The notes beneath the pieces were generated by a model. It was not told the DNA's origin, did no database searches, and saw only the letters and a program-made list of their open reading frames with translations. Source: Littorina saxatilis (taxonomy: Eukaryota > Mollusca > Gastropoda > Littorinimorpha > Littorinidae). Taken from it: a stretch of 64,000 nucleotides of DNA. The stretch spans positions 37,345,317-37,409,316 of the forward strand of contig NC_090246.1 of NCBI RefSeq assembly GCF_037325665.1. Reading direction: 5' to 3'. A program made the position numbers and the translations under genes. Shown piece after piece: positions 33,286-45,900 of this stretch; position 1 is the first letter of the stretch; the number at the start of each line of letters is the position of its first letter.

Positions 33286-33655
33286 AAGTTTTGCATTCCA
33301 GAGCCTCCACCTTCAACTCAAAAGTGCTTTGAAAAAAAAGAAGTAACCGCCAAAAATCCTCCCTGATTGGCTGCATGTGTTACTGGCCAAGGAAAGAGTG
33401 CAATTGAAAAAAAAATCTAGTTCAACTGAAAAGACAACATACATCTGAGTCTGAATCAACAAATTTCATTTGTTCCGAGTAAATCATCAGCCATCAGCTT
33501 TCAGACACACTTTGTTTTTATTTTTACATATCACATCACACAGACGATACAGCTCTCAATTAAAGAACAAATACTATGCCCATCTGCAAACCATGGATAC
33601 TCACTCATTTAGCAAAAAATCAATATACAAACGAAACAAAAAAACAAAACACATC

Positions 33656-34841
33656 TTTCTTTCTTTATTTGGTGTTTAACGTCGTTTTCAACCACGAAGG
33701 TTATATCGCGACGGTGAAAGGGGGGAGATGGATAGAGCCACTTGTCAATTGTTTCTTGTTCACAAAAGCACTAATCAAACAAGAAGGGCAAAGCCCATAC
33801 GACTCACATGCTTGACCTTGACCTTTACATGACCTTGACCTTCAGGGTCAAGGTCAAAAAACTAAACCTAGCAATGACATCATACACTAAGAACTGCTTT
33901 AAACATTTTTCCTACCAAAATACATGTGACCTTGACCCAAGGTCAAGGTCATCCAAGGTCATGCAACACAAAGCTGTTAATTCAAGACATAGGAAGTACA
34001 ATGGTGCTTATTGGCTCTTTCTACCATGAGATAATATGGTCACTTTTAGTGGTTCACTACCTTATTTTGGTCACATTTCATAAGGGTCAAAGTGACCTTG
34101 ACCTTGATCATATGTGACCAAATGTGTCTCATGATGAAAGCATAACATGTGCCCCACATAATTTTTAAGTTTGAAACAGTTATCTTCCATAGTTCAGGGT
34201 CAAGGTCACTTCAAAATATGTATACAATCCAACTTTGAAGAGCTCCTGTGACCTTGACCTTGAAGCAAGGTAAACCAAACTGGTATCAAAAGATGGGGCT
34301 TACTTTGCCCTATATATCTTATATAGGTGAGGTATTGAATCTCAAAAACTTCAGAGAAAATGGGAAAAATAGCTGTTTTTTAGACAACATTTATGGCCCC
34401 TGCGACCTTGACGCAAGGTCAAGATGCTATGTATGTTTTTTGGGGCCTTGTCATCATACACCATCTTGCCAAATTTGGTACTGATAGACTGAATAGTGTC
34501 CAAGAAATATCCAACGTTAAAGTTTTCCGGACGGACGGACGGACGGACGGACGGACGACTCGGGTGAGTACATAGACTCACTTTTGCTTCGCATGTGAGT
34601 CAAAAATTGCTCCAGGGGCTTGCAACGTAGTACAATATATTACCTTACTGGGAGAATGCAAGTTTCCAGTACAAAGGACTTAACATTTCTTACATACTGC
34701 TTGACTAAAATCTTTACAAACATTGACTATATTCTATACAAGAAACACTTAACAAGGGTAAAAGGAGAAACAGAATCCGTTAGTCGCCTCTTACGACATG
34801 CTGGGGAGCATCGGGTAAATTCTTCCCCCTAACCCGCGGGG
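33656..34841 (-). mobile_element. (GAAA)n-tailed retroposon split by nested repeat
   Basis: The halves are 33656-33778 and 34602-34841. Between them lies the TCAAGGTCA-rich repeat copy 3. Confidence 0.9.
33779..34601 (+). repeat. TCAAGGTCA-rich repeat, copy 3, nested
   Basis: Full copy inserted within a (GAAA)n-tailed retroposon (33656-34841) after its CACTAATCAA stretch. Confidence 0.92.
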
Positions 34842-34844
34842 AAT

Positions 34845-36120
34845 CCATTTATAAACAAAGTCAGTGAAAGACTTGTGATGTCTTACAATGCATACGAAAG
34901 AACTGAACTTTAAAAAATCAAAACGCATGAACAATCAGAATGAAATGTGGTCATAAAGCAAATACAAATATGAACCCACAGCACTAAATTTCACAATCGT
35001 AACTGCTGACTCTTCTAGATGCCCAAGCACGGGCATTGTAAGGAAAGGACTAATACATCATTGTGGAACAATTGTTTTTTCTCTCCCCCTATCTGATACA
35101 TTGCTGACAAGATTTTTTTTTTAATCTTGGCTAATATCTTTTCAATTAAAAATAAAGACAGGTAGGCTGAGCAAAACAAGAAAAAGAGATAACAAAAAAA
35201 GGCTGGAGAGGATTGGGTAGGTGCATACACTGATACAGCTTGTTTTTACAAGAATGTCCAAGAAAACCTGAACAGTAGACAGTTACATTTAAAATAATAC
35301 AAGAATTTGTGCTTAAATTCTTTTTTTTATACAAAAAGGCAAGCATAGACATGTGTTGTATTTCCATCTTTCAAACTTGACATAAGTAGTTTATGCCCTC
35401 ATATGGTTTGTGATACATCTCTCAAGAAAACACAATTTGTACACAATACTGTCTGCTGTATTTATGTTACATCACTGTACAACATGGAGAGGTTATGAAA
35501 AGTGCAGATACTTAACACGAATACTATACTTGGGGACAATTTTGTGGCAATGCAAATGTGCAGCACTGCATTAAAAAAAAGGTAAAAAGTCCAGACAAAT
35601 TAAAACTGCGTTGTTGACAATAGTAATTTGTAAATAGCTTCAAAAAATGCAAGAAAGCCACCAATTTTGCACCATGGCATGGCTGTGGGAAAGTACCCTG
35701 ATTCATCAAAGAAGATACAAGACTAAAGTTCAAGAAAAAGCAACACTGAATGATGGAATTTACATTTGTTTTCAAAGTTCTACACTTTGGGCTCACATGT
35801 ATTTTATTCCACAGAGGATTTTTTTTTACAGAAGCTGCCCTGCTATCACTAATTTTGTTAAAATGTAACCTTCATTAAAAACACACACCTAGCCACATTA
35901 TTGCAGAAACCGTTCTTGCAACACATCATCCTCACACACATTCACATGAAAGAAAATCACGAATTCACCGATGATTTCCCTTCACTCAAACAAAAGCCAC
36001 ATAAACCCTAAGTCTTCACCAAAACACCTGACAGGTAGCGTTTAACTTATTGAGCAGGTAGGGGGTTGAGACAAAAGGCCCTGCTCTTTAAGTTGAATTC
36101 CTATGATCTTGCTCCCTAAT
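34845..36120. other. AT-rich stretch downstream of WIPI2, no gene seen
   Basis: It may be part of the long WIPI2 3' UTR on the minus strand. No coding similarity, TIRs or tandem repeats were noticed. The WIPI2 poly(A) site is not resolved. Confidence 0.4.
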
Positions 36121-36201
36121 TACAATGATGCGAAACTATCCTAAAGCCGATGAAAGACTGGATACCGCTTTTACATTCATCACACACATGCACCACAGAA
36201 G

Positions 36202-36690
36202 CAGCAACCAAAAAGGACTCGAACTTGCAGCAGTCAACGATGTTTTTTTCTTGACATTTTGGGGTGTGTTACTCAAAATTGTTGGAGTTCCCTGGAGTGC
36301 CCCATGCAGTCAGCAACAAAATGAAAGGAAGCAGACAAAATTATGTTTTTCTTCTGGACATTCTGGGGTCTGCTTCTCGTAATGGTTGAAGTTCCTTGGG
36401 GTGCTCCACAGAACCAGCAACCAAAAATGAATTGAAGCAGTCAATAATTTGGTTTTCTTCAGGAAATTCTGGAGTCTGCTCCACGTAATGGTTGAAGTTC
36501 CTCAAAATTGTTGGAGTTTCCTGGAGTGCCTGATGCAGTCAACAACAAAATGAAAGGTAGCAGACAAAATTATGTTTTTCTTCTGGAAATTCTGGGGTCT
36601 GCTTCTCGTAATGGTTGAAGTTCCTTGGGGTGCTCGTCAGAACCAGCAACCAAAAATGAATTGAAGCAGTCAATAAAACAAATTCTGCAG
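36202..36690 (-). repeat. Tandem repeat in WIPI2 3' UTR
   Basis: Directly downstream of the WIPI2 stop on the minus strand there are repeated blocks (plus-strand text CAGCAACCAAAAATGAATTG, TTCTGGGGTCTGCTTCTCGT and relatives). The higher-order period is about 230 bases, made of subunits near 80 bases. No ORF is present. Confidence 0.7.
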
Positions 36691-36782
36691 GTATTTTTGG
36701 ATGGGTGGAGGGGTGGGGGATGTGTGTGTAACTCCTAATGGTTACAGTTGGTGAAAATGGATGAAGAAGATGACTCTCTGGC

Positions 36783-36910
36783 TTAATCGTTTTTGTGCGT
36801 CATTGGTGGAAACTCGGCGTCGTCATCGAGCCTTAGGCCTGCAATGCCATGGCCGTCACCAGCCTCTCCCCCCATGGCACCTTGCTCCAAGTCCTGGTAA
36901 GGCTGCGATT
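36783..36910 (-). CDS. WIPI2: WIPI2 last exon and stop
   Basis: It codes [20 protein letters not shown] then [22 protein letters not shown] and TAA. The ending matches human LRLDEDSEHPPMILRTD, which fixes the gene as WIPI2. It lies 9 kb from the previous exon. Confidence 0.93.
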
Positions 36911-39900
36911 CTGCAAAACACACAGAGAATACTTTTGCTTCCAAACACCGCCATTTAGACACCAGGAGCAGTGAAATGCAGACAGAAACAACAACAACAA
37001 TAACAACAACAAAACCAAAAACAACACCCACAGGTAAAGCAACAAGCTCAAAACCAAGCCCACTACTGTCTTGCTACTAGCTGTTCTATAATTCATGAAC
37101 GAAAAGCAGAAGGAAAGTGACAGTAGGAATAACTGGGGACTTACTAGTCAGTGGTATGGTTTGCCTGTCTTCTATAAAAAAGATGAATTACAAGTACAGA
37201 TCACACAACAAACACGAAACAACAGTCAAGTGGGCCCCCTTTTAAGACTACCAGCTCCAAAAAAAAATTTCAATTTCAGGCCTGGAAAAGGAGGGAGTCT
37301 TAAAATGGGGCAAATTTAAATCTATGTGATGGACAGACAGCCTAAAAAAGCAAGGTGTTAAAAGAGAGGAAGTTTTAAATCGGTTTTTTTTCTAAAGGGA
37401 GGTTCCACTGTATTAGAAAAGAAGAGAAACTGAATCGTAAACATACAGCACAATCAACGTTTAAAAGTTCCACTAGGCTTGAAATCTGAATCTCTTTTGC
37501 TTAGGCCAAAACAAAAAAAAAGTTTGTTTACGATATCCCGACCGACCCTATTTTTTCGCGCGACCCTAGACTTTTTTGGGGCATTTGGGAGAAGAAAAAA
37601 AAAGTATAACAAATAAAATGTGTTTTTTTGGTAAAATAACTTAAACATATGTTTTTTTTTTTAAAAAATAAAAATATAAATCCCGACCTACCGACCCTAT
37701 TTTTTTGGGCCTATGTTACCGTAAACAGACTATTAATTTTTTTTTTTTGCCTTACAAATGCACTATCACACTACATTCTTTTCAGCTGTCAGAATTAGCC
37801 TAATCTAATCATTGCAGTTATCTAATGACTCTAACCAACAAGCTTGCTTTTCCTCTCACAGAAGATAGATCAGGGCGTACATTCGTGAAAATTGAAAAGC
37901 ATGCTATATATGTATTTATGACTTATGATTGAATAAACACTATCAAACGTTACAACATGCATTTGCATTCATTTATTTATTTGGTGTTTAACGTCGTTTT
38001 CAACCACGAAGGTTATATCGTGACGGGGAAAGGGGGGGAGATGGGATAGAGCCACTTGTTAATTGTTTCTTGTTCACAAAAGCACAAATAAACAAGAAGG
38101 GCAAAGCCCATACGACTCACATGCTTGACCTTGACATGGTCAAATAACTAAACCTAGCAATGACATCATACACTAAGAACTGCTTTACACATTTTTCCTA
38201 CCAAAATACATGTGACCCAAGGTCAAGGTCATCCAAGGTCATGCAACACAAAGCTGTTAATTCAAGACATAGGAAGTACAATGGTGCTTATTGGCTCTTT
38301 CTACCATGGTCACTTTTAGTGGTTCACTACCTTATTTTGGTCACATTTCATAAGGGTCAAAGTGACCTTGACCTTGATCATATGTGACCAAATGTGTCTC
38401 ATGATGAAAGCATAACATGTGCCCCACATAATTTTTAAGTTTGAAACAGTTATCTTCCATAGTTCAGGGTCAAGGTCACTTCAAAATATGTATACAATCC
38501 AACTTTGAAGAGCTCCTGTGACCTTGACCTTGAAGCAAGGTAAACCAAACTGGTATCAAAAGATGGGGCTTACTTTGCCCTATATATCATATATAGGTGA
38601 GGTATTGAATCTCAAAAACTTCAGAGAAAATGTGAAAAATGTAAAAAATAGCTGTTTTTTAGGCAACATTTATGGCCCCTGCGACCTTGACCTTGAAGCA
38701 AGGTCAAGATGCTATGTATGTTTTTTGGGGCCTTGTCATCATACACCATCTTGCCAAATTTGGTACTGATAGACTGAATAGTGTCCAAGAAATATCCAAC
38801 GTTAAAGTTTTCCGGACGGACGGACGGACGACTCGGGTGAGTACATAGACTCACTTTTGCTTCGCATGTGAGTCAAAAAATTGCTCCAGGGGCTTGCAAC
38901 GTAGTACAATATATTACCTTACTGGGAGAATGCAAGTTTCCAGTACAAAGGACTTCACATTTCTTACATACTGCTTGACTAAAATCTTTACAAAAATTGA
39001 CTATATTCTATACAAGAAACACTCAAGACCACCGAGGTACGCCCAGAGACGAATACCTCTCTGTCTGATCAGAACACCAAACTGACTGCCCAACATGGGA
39101 AAAATCCATGGAGACAGCAACAGTCGGAAGGGCCGAGCCCTGAACTGAAAACACCTGGTGCCTCCAGCAAAAACGGAGCCACTTTCTGTCTGCAGGACGC
39201 ATAAGGCAGGCTCGTGTGAGAGCACAGAGGAAAATTTCAGCAAAAGTTGAAAACTCCAAGCCATGCCGTCCCACCTCCTCCAGAGAGGAGAGGAAGGAGT
39301 CACTGAATGGAAACCCCACTTTGTGACCGGGAGAGCATTAATGCGCTGCTACCTGACCTTGAAAGAAGGGTAAGACAAAGGCTTCCGAGTAGGTTATAAC
39401 AAAAAACCCGAAAAGTGCCTGTCCCTTGCTTTCTGTAGCAGGTGTGACAACAAACCCCTTGCGAAAGAAGGAGATCACACCAGGTGAAGACAGTATTGGC
39501 ACACTGCCAAAATACCCGCTCTCCCTGTGGTCTGTTAGTGAAGCAACGAGACTAGTTCCGCTGGAACAGGAAAACTAGCCCGTGGCAACGAAAAAGTCTG
39601 GATTAGATTCCGAGACTTGACATTCCAAATATCTTCTTCTGCACTAAAAGTGAGAACGAAGTAACCCGAACCTAGAAGCCAGCCACTGGCAAGCAGAAGT
39701 AGGAGCGGGACCATGTGCATGAAGCAGCGGGAAAGGTGTAGGCTGGAGCCACTAACCGTGAGGTGCGGGTCAAGCCGAAAGCTGCGACATGAGGAAAGCA
39801 ATCACAGAAGACCCAAAAATCAAAAAGATTGCGAGTCAGCCCGCGTAGACCTAAGGTCATCCGCGGCAGAGGGCGGGGGAGGGGGGGGGGGGGGGGGGGG

Positions 39901-42900
39901 GAAGAGAAACACCATGCTCTGAATCACCCACCCCCTCCGGGAAATATTAAGCTGCCCCAACAGTCGCTTTTGCATAGCGAGCCTACCAGCAGTAGGCAGC
40001 GCTACCAGTCTTCCTCTTGCACAAAGGAGTCCTAATCCCCACCCGCCGCTGTGTCAAAACACCAAGGCGGGGATACGGGGGAGGCAGCGCACTAAAACTC
40101 CAATTGATATGCATGCCAAGAGTGCAAGTGAAAGCGAGCTTTGTCTGCCCAACAAACCACACAGCTAACCTGCTCCAAGGGGTGAGAGGGGTGGGTATTT
40201 GGTACAGCGCCCTGCCGAGAAGGAGGGCGAACGGGGATACGAGACAAAACCGAGACCGGTCAGGCAAGTCCACCCGCTGTGAGCTTTTCTTTGTTATACC
40301 AGACAAAGCCAAGAGCGGACAACCAAACCCGCCCGCTGTGAGCTTTCCCTTTAGTAGAGAAGCGTCCAAGTGCAAAGAAGAGGTCTGACAGAACAAGCCT
40401 ACCCATCTCCTCCAGAGAGGGGAGAGAAGAATCAGAGTCGACCTCCCTCTTTTGCTGAGGGTTGTTTGGGCAACAAGGTAACAAACTCCGACAGAATCGG
40501 GAACGTTGCCCTTGGCAAAGCAAAAGTCTGAATAAAATTCCTAGACTTGACGCTCCAGTCCACCTTCTTCTGCACCAATGGAGAAAAAGAAGTGGTCTAG
40601 GCACTTGAAGCCAACCACAGCTTTAGCAGAAGAAGGCGCTGGACCATGCGCATGCAACAGCGGCAAAGGCGTAGGCAAAAGACCGCTCCCCTGAGGAGCA
40701 CGCCTAGCCAAAAGTTGTGACATGTGGTAAACCACGGCGGGAGACTCTACAAATCGAAAAGATTGTGAGCCCACCCGTGAAGGCCGAAATAAATCGCTGC
40801 CACTGAAGCCGCTGTTCGCATAGCCTTCCTAAACGCAGTAAGCAACGCTACACTCTTTTTCTTCCTCAGAAGAAACCAAGTCCCCACCATCCAGTATTTC
40901 TTTCTTGCTTTATTTGGTGTTTAACGTCGTTTTCAACCACGAAGGTTATATCGCGACGGGGAAAGGGGGGAGATGGAATAGAGCCACTTGTCAATTGTTT
41001 CTTGTTCACAAAAGCACTAATCAAAACTTTGCTCCAGGGGCTTGCAACGTAGTACAATATATTACCTTACTGGGAGAATGCAAGTTTCCAGTACAAAGGA
41101 CTTAACATTTCTTACATACTGCTTGACTAAAATCTTTACAAAAATTGACTATATTCTATACAAGAAACACTTAAAGGCACAGTAAGCCTCCCGTAAACCA
41201 TCACAGATACGGTCAGGCTTTTACACACAGTACAAACACCCTTTTATTTAAACACTCACCGATTGAGAACATCCTAGGTGCCCTCCGTAAAGAGCGAACA
41301 ATTTTCAAAGAATTTATTTTTGCGTGGTTTATCTTACCCCTGAGCCATCGTGAACCCGTGTGATCCAGTTTCCCTTTTTCACAATGTAGTCGTCAGTTAG
41401 CCTTATTTGAATGCGACTCGATGTGAGCTCATTTACAATAGCACGTTTTTATGCACGAAACAAACGGCTGTGGTTCACAAGAACTCTAGCGATGGCTTTT
41501 GACTGTTGAGAGGAACGGCCATATGCACTGACTGATAAACCGTCGTCTGCTAAGACCATTGCGTGACCCTGCTTCCGGGCTTTTCTTTTTTCAAACTTTC
41601 ACAACTTCGAATTGCACTGATCTTGTCTTGATGAAAAAAGAATTCTTTTATGATTAAAGAATGTTTGTGTAACAAGCTAGATTTTAAAAGTTAGTTCTAC
41701 TTCTAGCGCAAAAACGCACCACGGTCCAAAAACATTCTGATAATCATCGATCCACGGCTATCGCCAGTTTAAGGGAAGTAACTAATTTTTGACCTGAGTT
41801 CAGGATGGGTCCAAAAAGTGTTCGAGACAATCTGCAAAATTAATTCTTTAAAAATTGCTCGCTCTTTACGTAGGGCACCTAGGATGTTCCCGTTTGGTGA
41901 GCGTTCAAATGGAAGGGTGTTTGTACTGTGTGTAAAAGCCTGACAGTATCTGTGATGGTTTACGGGAGGCTTACTGTCCGGGCGTGATTTCCGGGATATT
42001 CATAACAGCCGTCCAGCACCAAAACGAGGCGCCATTGTTGTTAAGGACCAAGGCCACGAAAATAAATTCTTTGAAAATTTCTCACGCTCGACAGAAAGCA
42101 GCCAGGATGTTCCCGTTCGGTGAGCGTTTAAATGGAAGTATGCTTGTACTGTATGTAGACGCTCGGGGAGCTCTGTGATGGTTTACGGGAGGCTTACTGT
42201 GCCTTTTTAACAAGGGTAAAAGGAGAAACAGAATCCGTTAGTCGCCTCTTACGACATGCTGGGGAGCATCGGGTAAATTCTTCCCCCTAACCTGCGGGGG
42301 GAACCATCCAGTGTATCACCACACAAAGGAGGGGAGACAGGAGAATCAAAAGCGTGCTCCGACCCCGCTTGCCAACCACCACCACTCCCCTGCACTAAAG
42401 GGGAAGAGGAGTAGACAGCCGGCACAGCGCCCTGCCGAGAGGGAGGGTGGACGGGGCCACAGAACAAAGCCGAGCCAGGCCCATTGTTCGCTGACCGCTG
42501 TGCGGGAGACTGGGTCCAGTCAACAAAACCCGTCCGACTAGTCTGAGCCACCCCGACATCCGCGTGGGGAGGGAGGTGGCCAGACACAGCAGAAAACGAC
42601 CCCTGAGAGGGGTAAGACGGAGTCTTCTTCTTCTTCTTCTTCGTTCATGGGCTTAGACTCCCACGTTCACCCATGTTTGTAGCACGAGTGGATTTTTACG
42701 TGTATGACCGTTTTTTACCCCGCCATTCAGGCAGCATACGCCGATTTTGGGGGAGGGTAAGATGGAGTGAGAGACGGGACCGAAAACGGCCGCCCCCACC
42801 CGTCTACCTGCTGTAGTCCCTTAGCCCCACCGCTCACCCAACCCGAGGAGGGAGGGGGGCGATTGTCAGGCGAGGACAATAGCGGCCCAGACCGAGAAGA

Positions 42901-45900
42901 CAGTCCAACAGAGCCCAACCGATCCTGCCCAGAGGGCGGGAAAGGATGGGACGCTGTTGACACGGCCCCCACCCGATCCCACCCGGAGGGCGGGAAAGGG
43001 TGGTAAGCTGACACAGCCCCCTGCCCCCATTGAGGCAGAGTGGGAACAAGCCCAGGCTGTGACTTACCTTGCCTCCCCTCTACCCCTTCCGAACGGTAAG
43101 GGGGCTGCATACCCGACTCAGCTGTACTAAAAGCAAGGTGAGCGGACAGAGGCAGGCGGGAAGCGACCCCCTGTCCCTACGGAAAGAGTGCTCGCGAACA
43201 ACCCAGTACTACCCGAGGCAGAAAGGGCTGAACCGAACTGGCCGTTTGCACCAGACCACGGTGCGAAGCAGGAACCCCCCCCCCCTCCCCCATCCCCCAA
43301 CGCACTGAGAAATACCGGAGGTAATCAGAGTGGTCAGAGGCAGGTAGGGAGCAGGCCCCCCCTCCTGAAAGGAGAGGGTGCTCGTGAACAACCCAGTGCC
43401 ACCAGAGGCCAAAAAAGGGCTGAACCGAACTGGCCATTTGCACTTTCTTTTCTTTCTTTATTTGGTGTTTAACGTCGTTTTCAACCACGATGTTATATCG
43501 CGACGGGGAAAGGGGGGAGATGGGATAGAGCCACTTGTCAATTGTTTCTTGTTCACAAAAGCACTAATCAAAAATTTGCTCCAGGGGCTTGCAACGTAAT
43601 ACAATGTATTACCTTACTGGGAGAATGCAAGTTTCCAGTACAAAGGACTTAACATTTCTTACATACTGCTTGACTAAAATCTTTACAAAAATTGACTATA
43701 TTCTATACAAGAAACACTCAACAAGGGTAAAAAGAAAAACAGAATCCGTTAGTCGCCTCTTACGACATGCTGAGGAGCATCGGGTAAATTCTTCCCCCCC
43801 CCAAACCCGCGGGGGGTGGCCATTTGCACCAGACGACGGTGCGAAGCTGAGTACCCCGCCACAGTGGGCGGGAGGGATCGTGCCTGCAACAGCTGAGAAA
43901 TAAAAACACATATTTCCTCGTTAAGTCCCCCCGAAAATGGAGGACACTGACTGGTTCTCCTTAATAAGATGAGGGCTGGAGAGAAAAAACGAAACCTTAT
44001 CCGCCCGAATAGCTTCTACAAAAGAAGTACTACTCAAAGGGTCAACGACCCGCACAGAGGTTTCTAAATAGGGCTAGCAGCCTATTCACTTCCCGCCCCG
44101 CACTAAGTTACTGCTTGCTATCGGCCATCTTGGAAAAGATAAATGGCCGAAACCCGTAGTCCCCACGAAAAATAAATTTCTGAAGCGGCTGTAAACAAGC
44201 AGCTAACCACAACAAATCAATTCAATAAAAAGGACAGGTCTCACCAAAAGAAAGGCGAACAGGTGAAGAAGGCCCCCCCCAAGCCCATAACGTCACAAAG
44301 ACAAGGGCTTGGGAAAGCCAAGTCAGCAAGTGAGCAGTCGAATTCCGCACATCCTACGTGTGTCGTTGAAAGTCGAGAATGATTAATCCGGATGTCGGCG
44401 CTCACGTTGTGCGCGGGGGGTTATGGGTAACCAAGTGGGTTCAGGGCATAGCAACGGCTATGGTGTCTGTTTTTAGCTTGGTTACCACCCTTTCAAGGGC
44501 AGGTAATTTGAGTAGTGTTTCGACATGTAGCAAGTGAGATTGAAGTCAATGCATTTATGAGAATTGCGGTAAGAATATGTAATGTAATGGGACAACAGAA
44601 GATGCCCTTTCACAAGAGGTGTCCTCTCATCCAAGGGACCCAACATTACAGGTACCATTGTACTGATAGTGAAAAGGCATGAAACAGTTTTATCTTCTTC
44701 ATCTTGGACTAAATGAAAAAAATGTCTTTTTAAGGTATTTGTTCTTCTTACCAAGTCTGTTATCTCCAAAACTACACTTTTGTAAAACAGCTCATGCATT
44801 TAAACTAGAATATGTTGTCAACAACAAAGGTTTTTCTGCACACACAAAAAACTACAGCACACACAGACATACAGTGTAGACACACACAGACAGACACACA
44901 CACACACAAAAGAAGGCTAAAAGCATGAATAAACTGATCATTACAAGCTCCATTTTTTCCTAGTTTAAATCACATTAGCATTCAGTCGCACATCAAAACA
45001 CGATGATCAATATTGTAGACAACACCACATCCTCGGGTTTCTGCTCACGTTTACCTACAGCTATTCAGAAATCAACATCCACACAAACACTAAAAGCAAA
45101 GCCCCCTCGAAAATCCGAAGCACAGAACCGACGACTTTGATGAGAAACCGCACAACAAATGAAGCAGTTACAAAGCAAGCTTCCTACAAACGCCTAGTAT
45201 GAACTAACACGCTCCCCGTGCTCTTCTATGAGTGTTTGCATCCAAGTGCTCATGCAGAATTGATACTAACAGTCTCGCATGCCATCTGGAGGAGCTACTT
45301 ATGCAGTCTATCGAATAGCAGTGCAAATTAGGCCCTTAATTCAAAGATACATAACTGAAACTTGCATACATTTTGACATGACAGAATGAAACTTTTCTGT
45401 TGCCCATTAGGTAGGCTAGAGTCAAACACGTAACAATAGCCACCCCAAAGGCACGTTTGTTCGATGTTTCAGTAAAGAGAAGCTATGTGCAGGCAGTGGG
45501 TTTAACATTTTATTTCCAGTGTCAATTGGATAAAATAAACAGCCGATACATTCCTCCAAAACGTAGGGTTCATTTAAAAAAGATCTTGAACAGGCAAGAC
45601 ATTTATTTAGTTCTGATCGTATTCACAATTTCATACTTTTTTTCTGGGCTGTTCTTGTTAATTAAACATTCTACTTATTTTATTTCAGAGACTCTTTAAC
45701 AGTCTTGAACCACACTTAGCACTCCTTAATCCAAAAACAAAATGGGGTGGGTTGGGGCGAATGAAATACAGCAGTGCTTTCAATAAACAATAAGAGTCAT
45801 CTGACCCAAAGTAACAATTAACAGTAAAGGAAAATGAGAGTGCGGGGATAGGGGGGAAGGGGAAGGGATTACAATAGTAAAGGCAAGATGCTGCGTCCAG

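Larger units (their letters stand above)
39029..44470. repeat. GC-rich noncoding block with internal degenerate duplications
   Basis: Set apart by base composition from the AT-rich surroundings. Related segments recur, for example CAGCGCCCTGCCGAGA at 40208 and 42425, CTCCTCCAGAGAGG at 39275 and 40410, and parallel stretches at 39715-39850 and 40625-40780. Retroposons later split it (40896-42302, 43444-43817). No ORF has a recognisable domain. Confidence 0.6.

Noticed and set aside
39001-40774. Many overlapping 80-137-codon frames
   Set aside because: Expected in GC-rich sequence. No conserved domain, and both strands are equally open.
42249-43488. Pro/Gly-rich frames up to 127 codons
   Set aside because: Same GC-rich block plus retroposon; low complexity and no domain.
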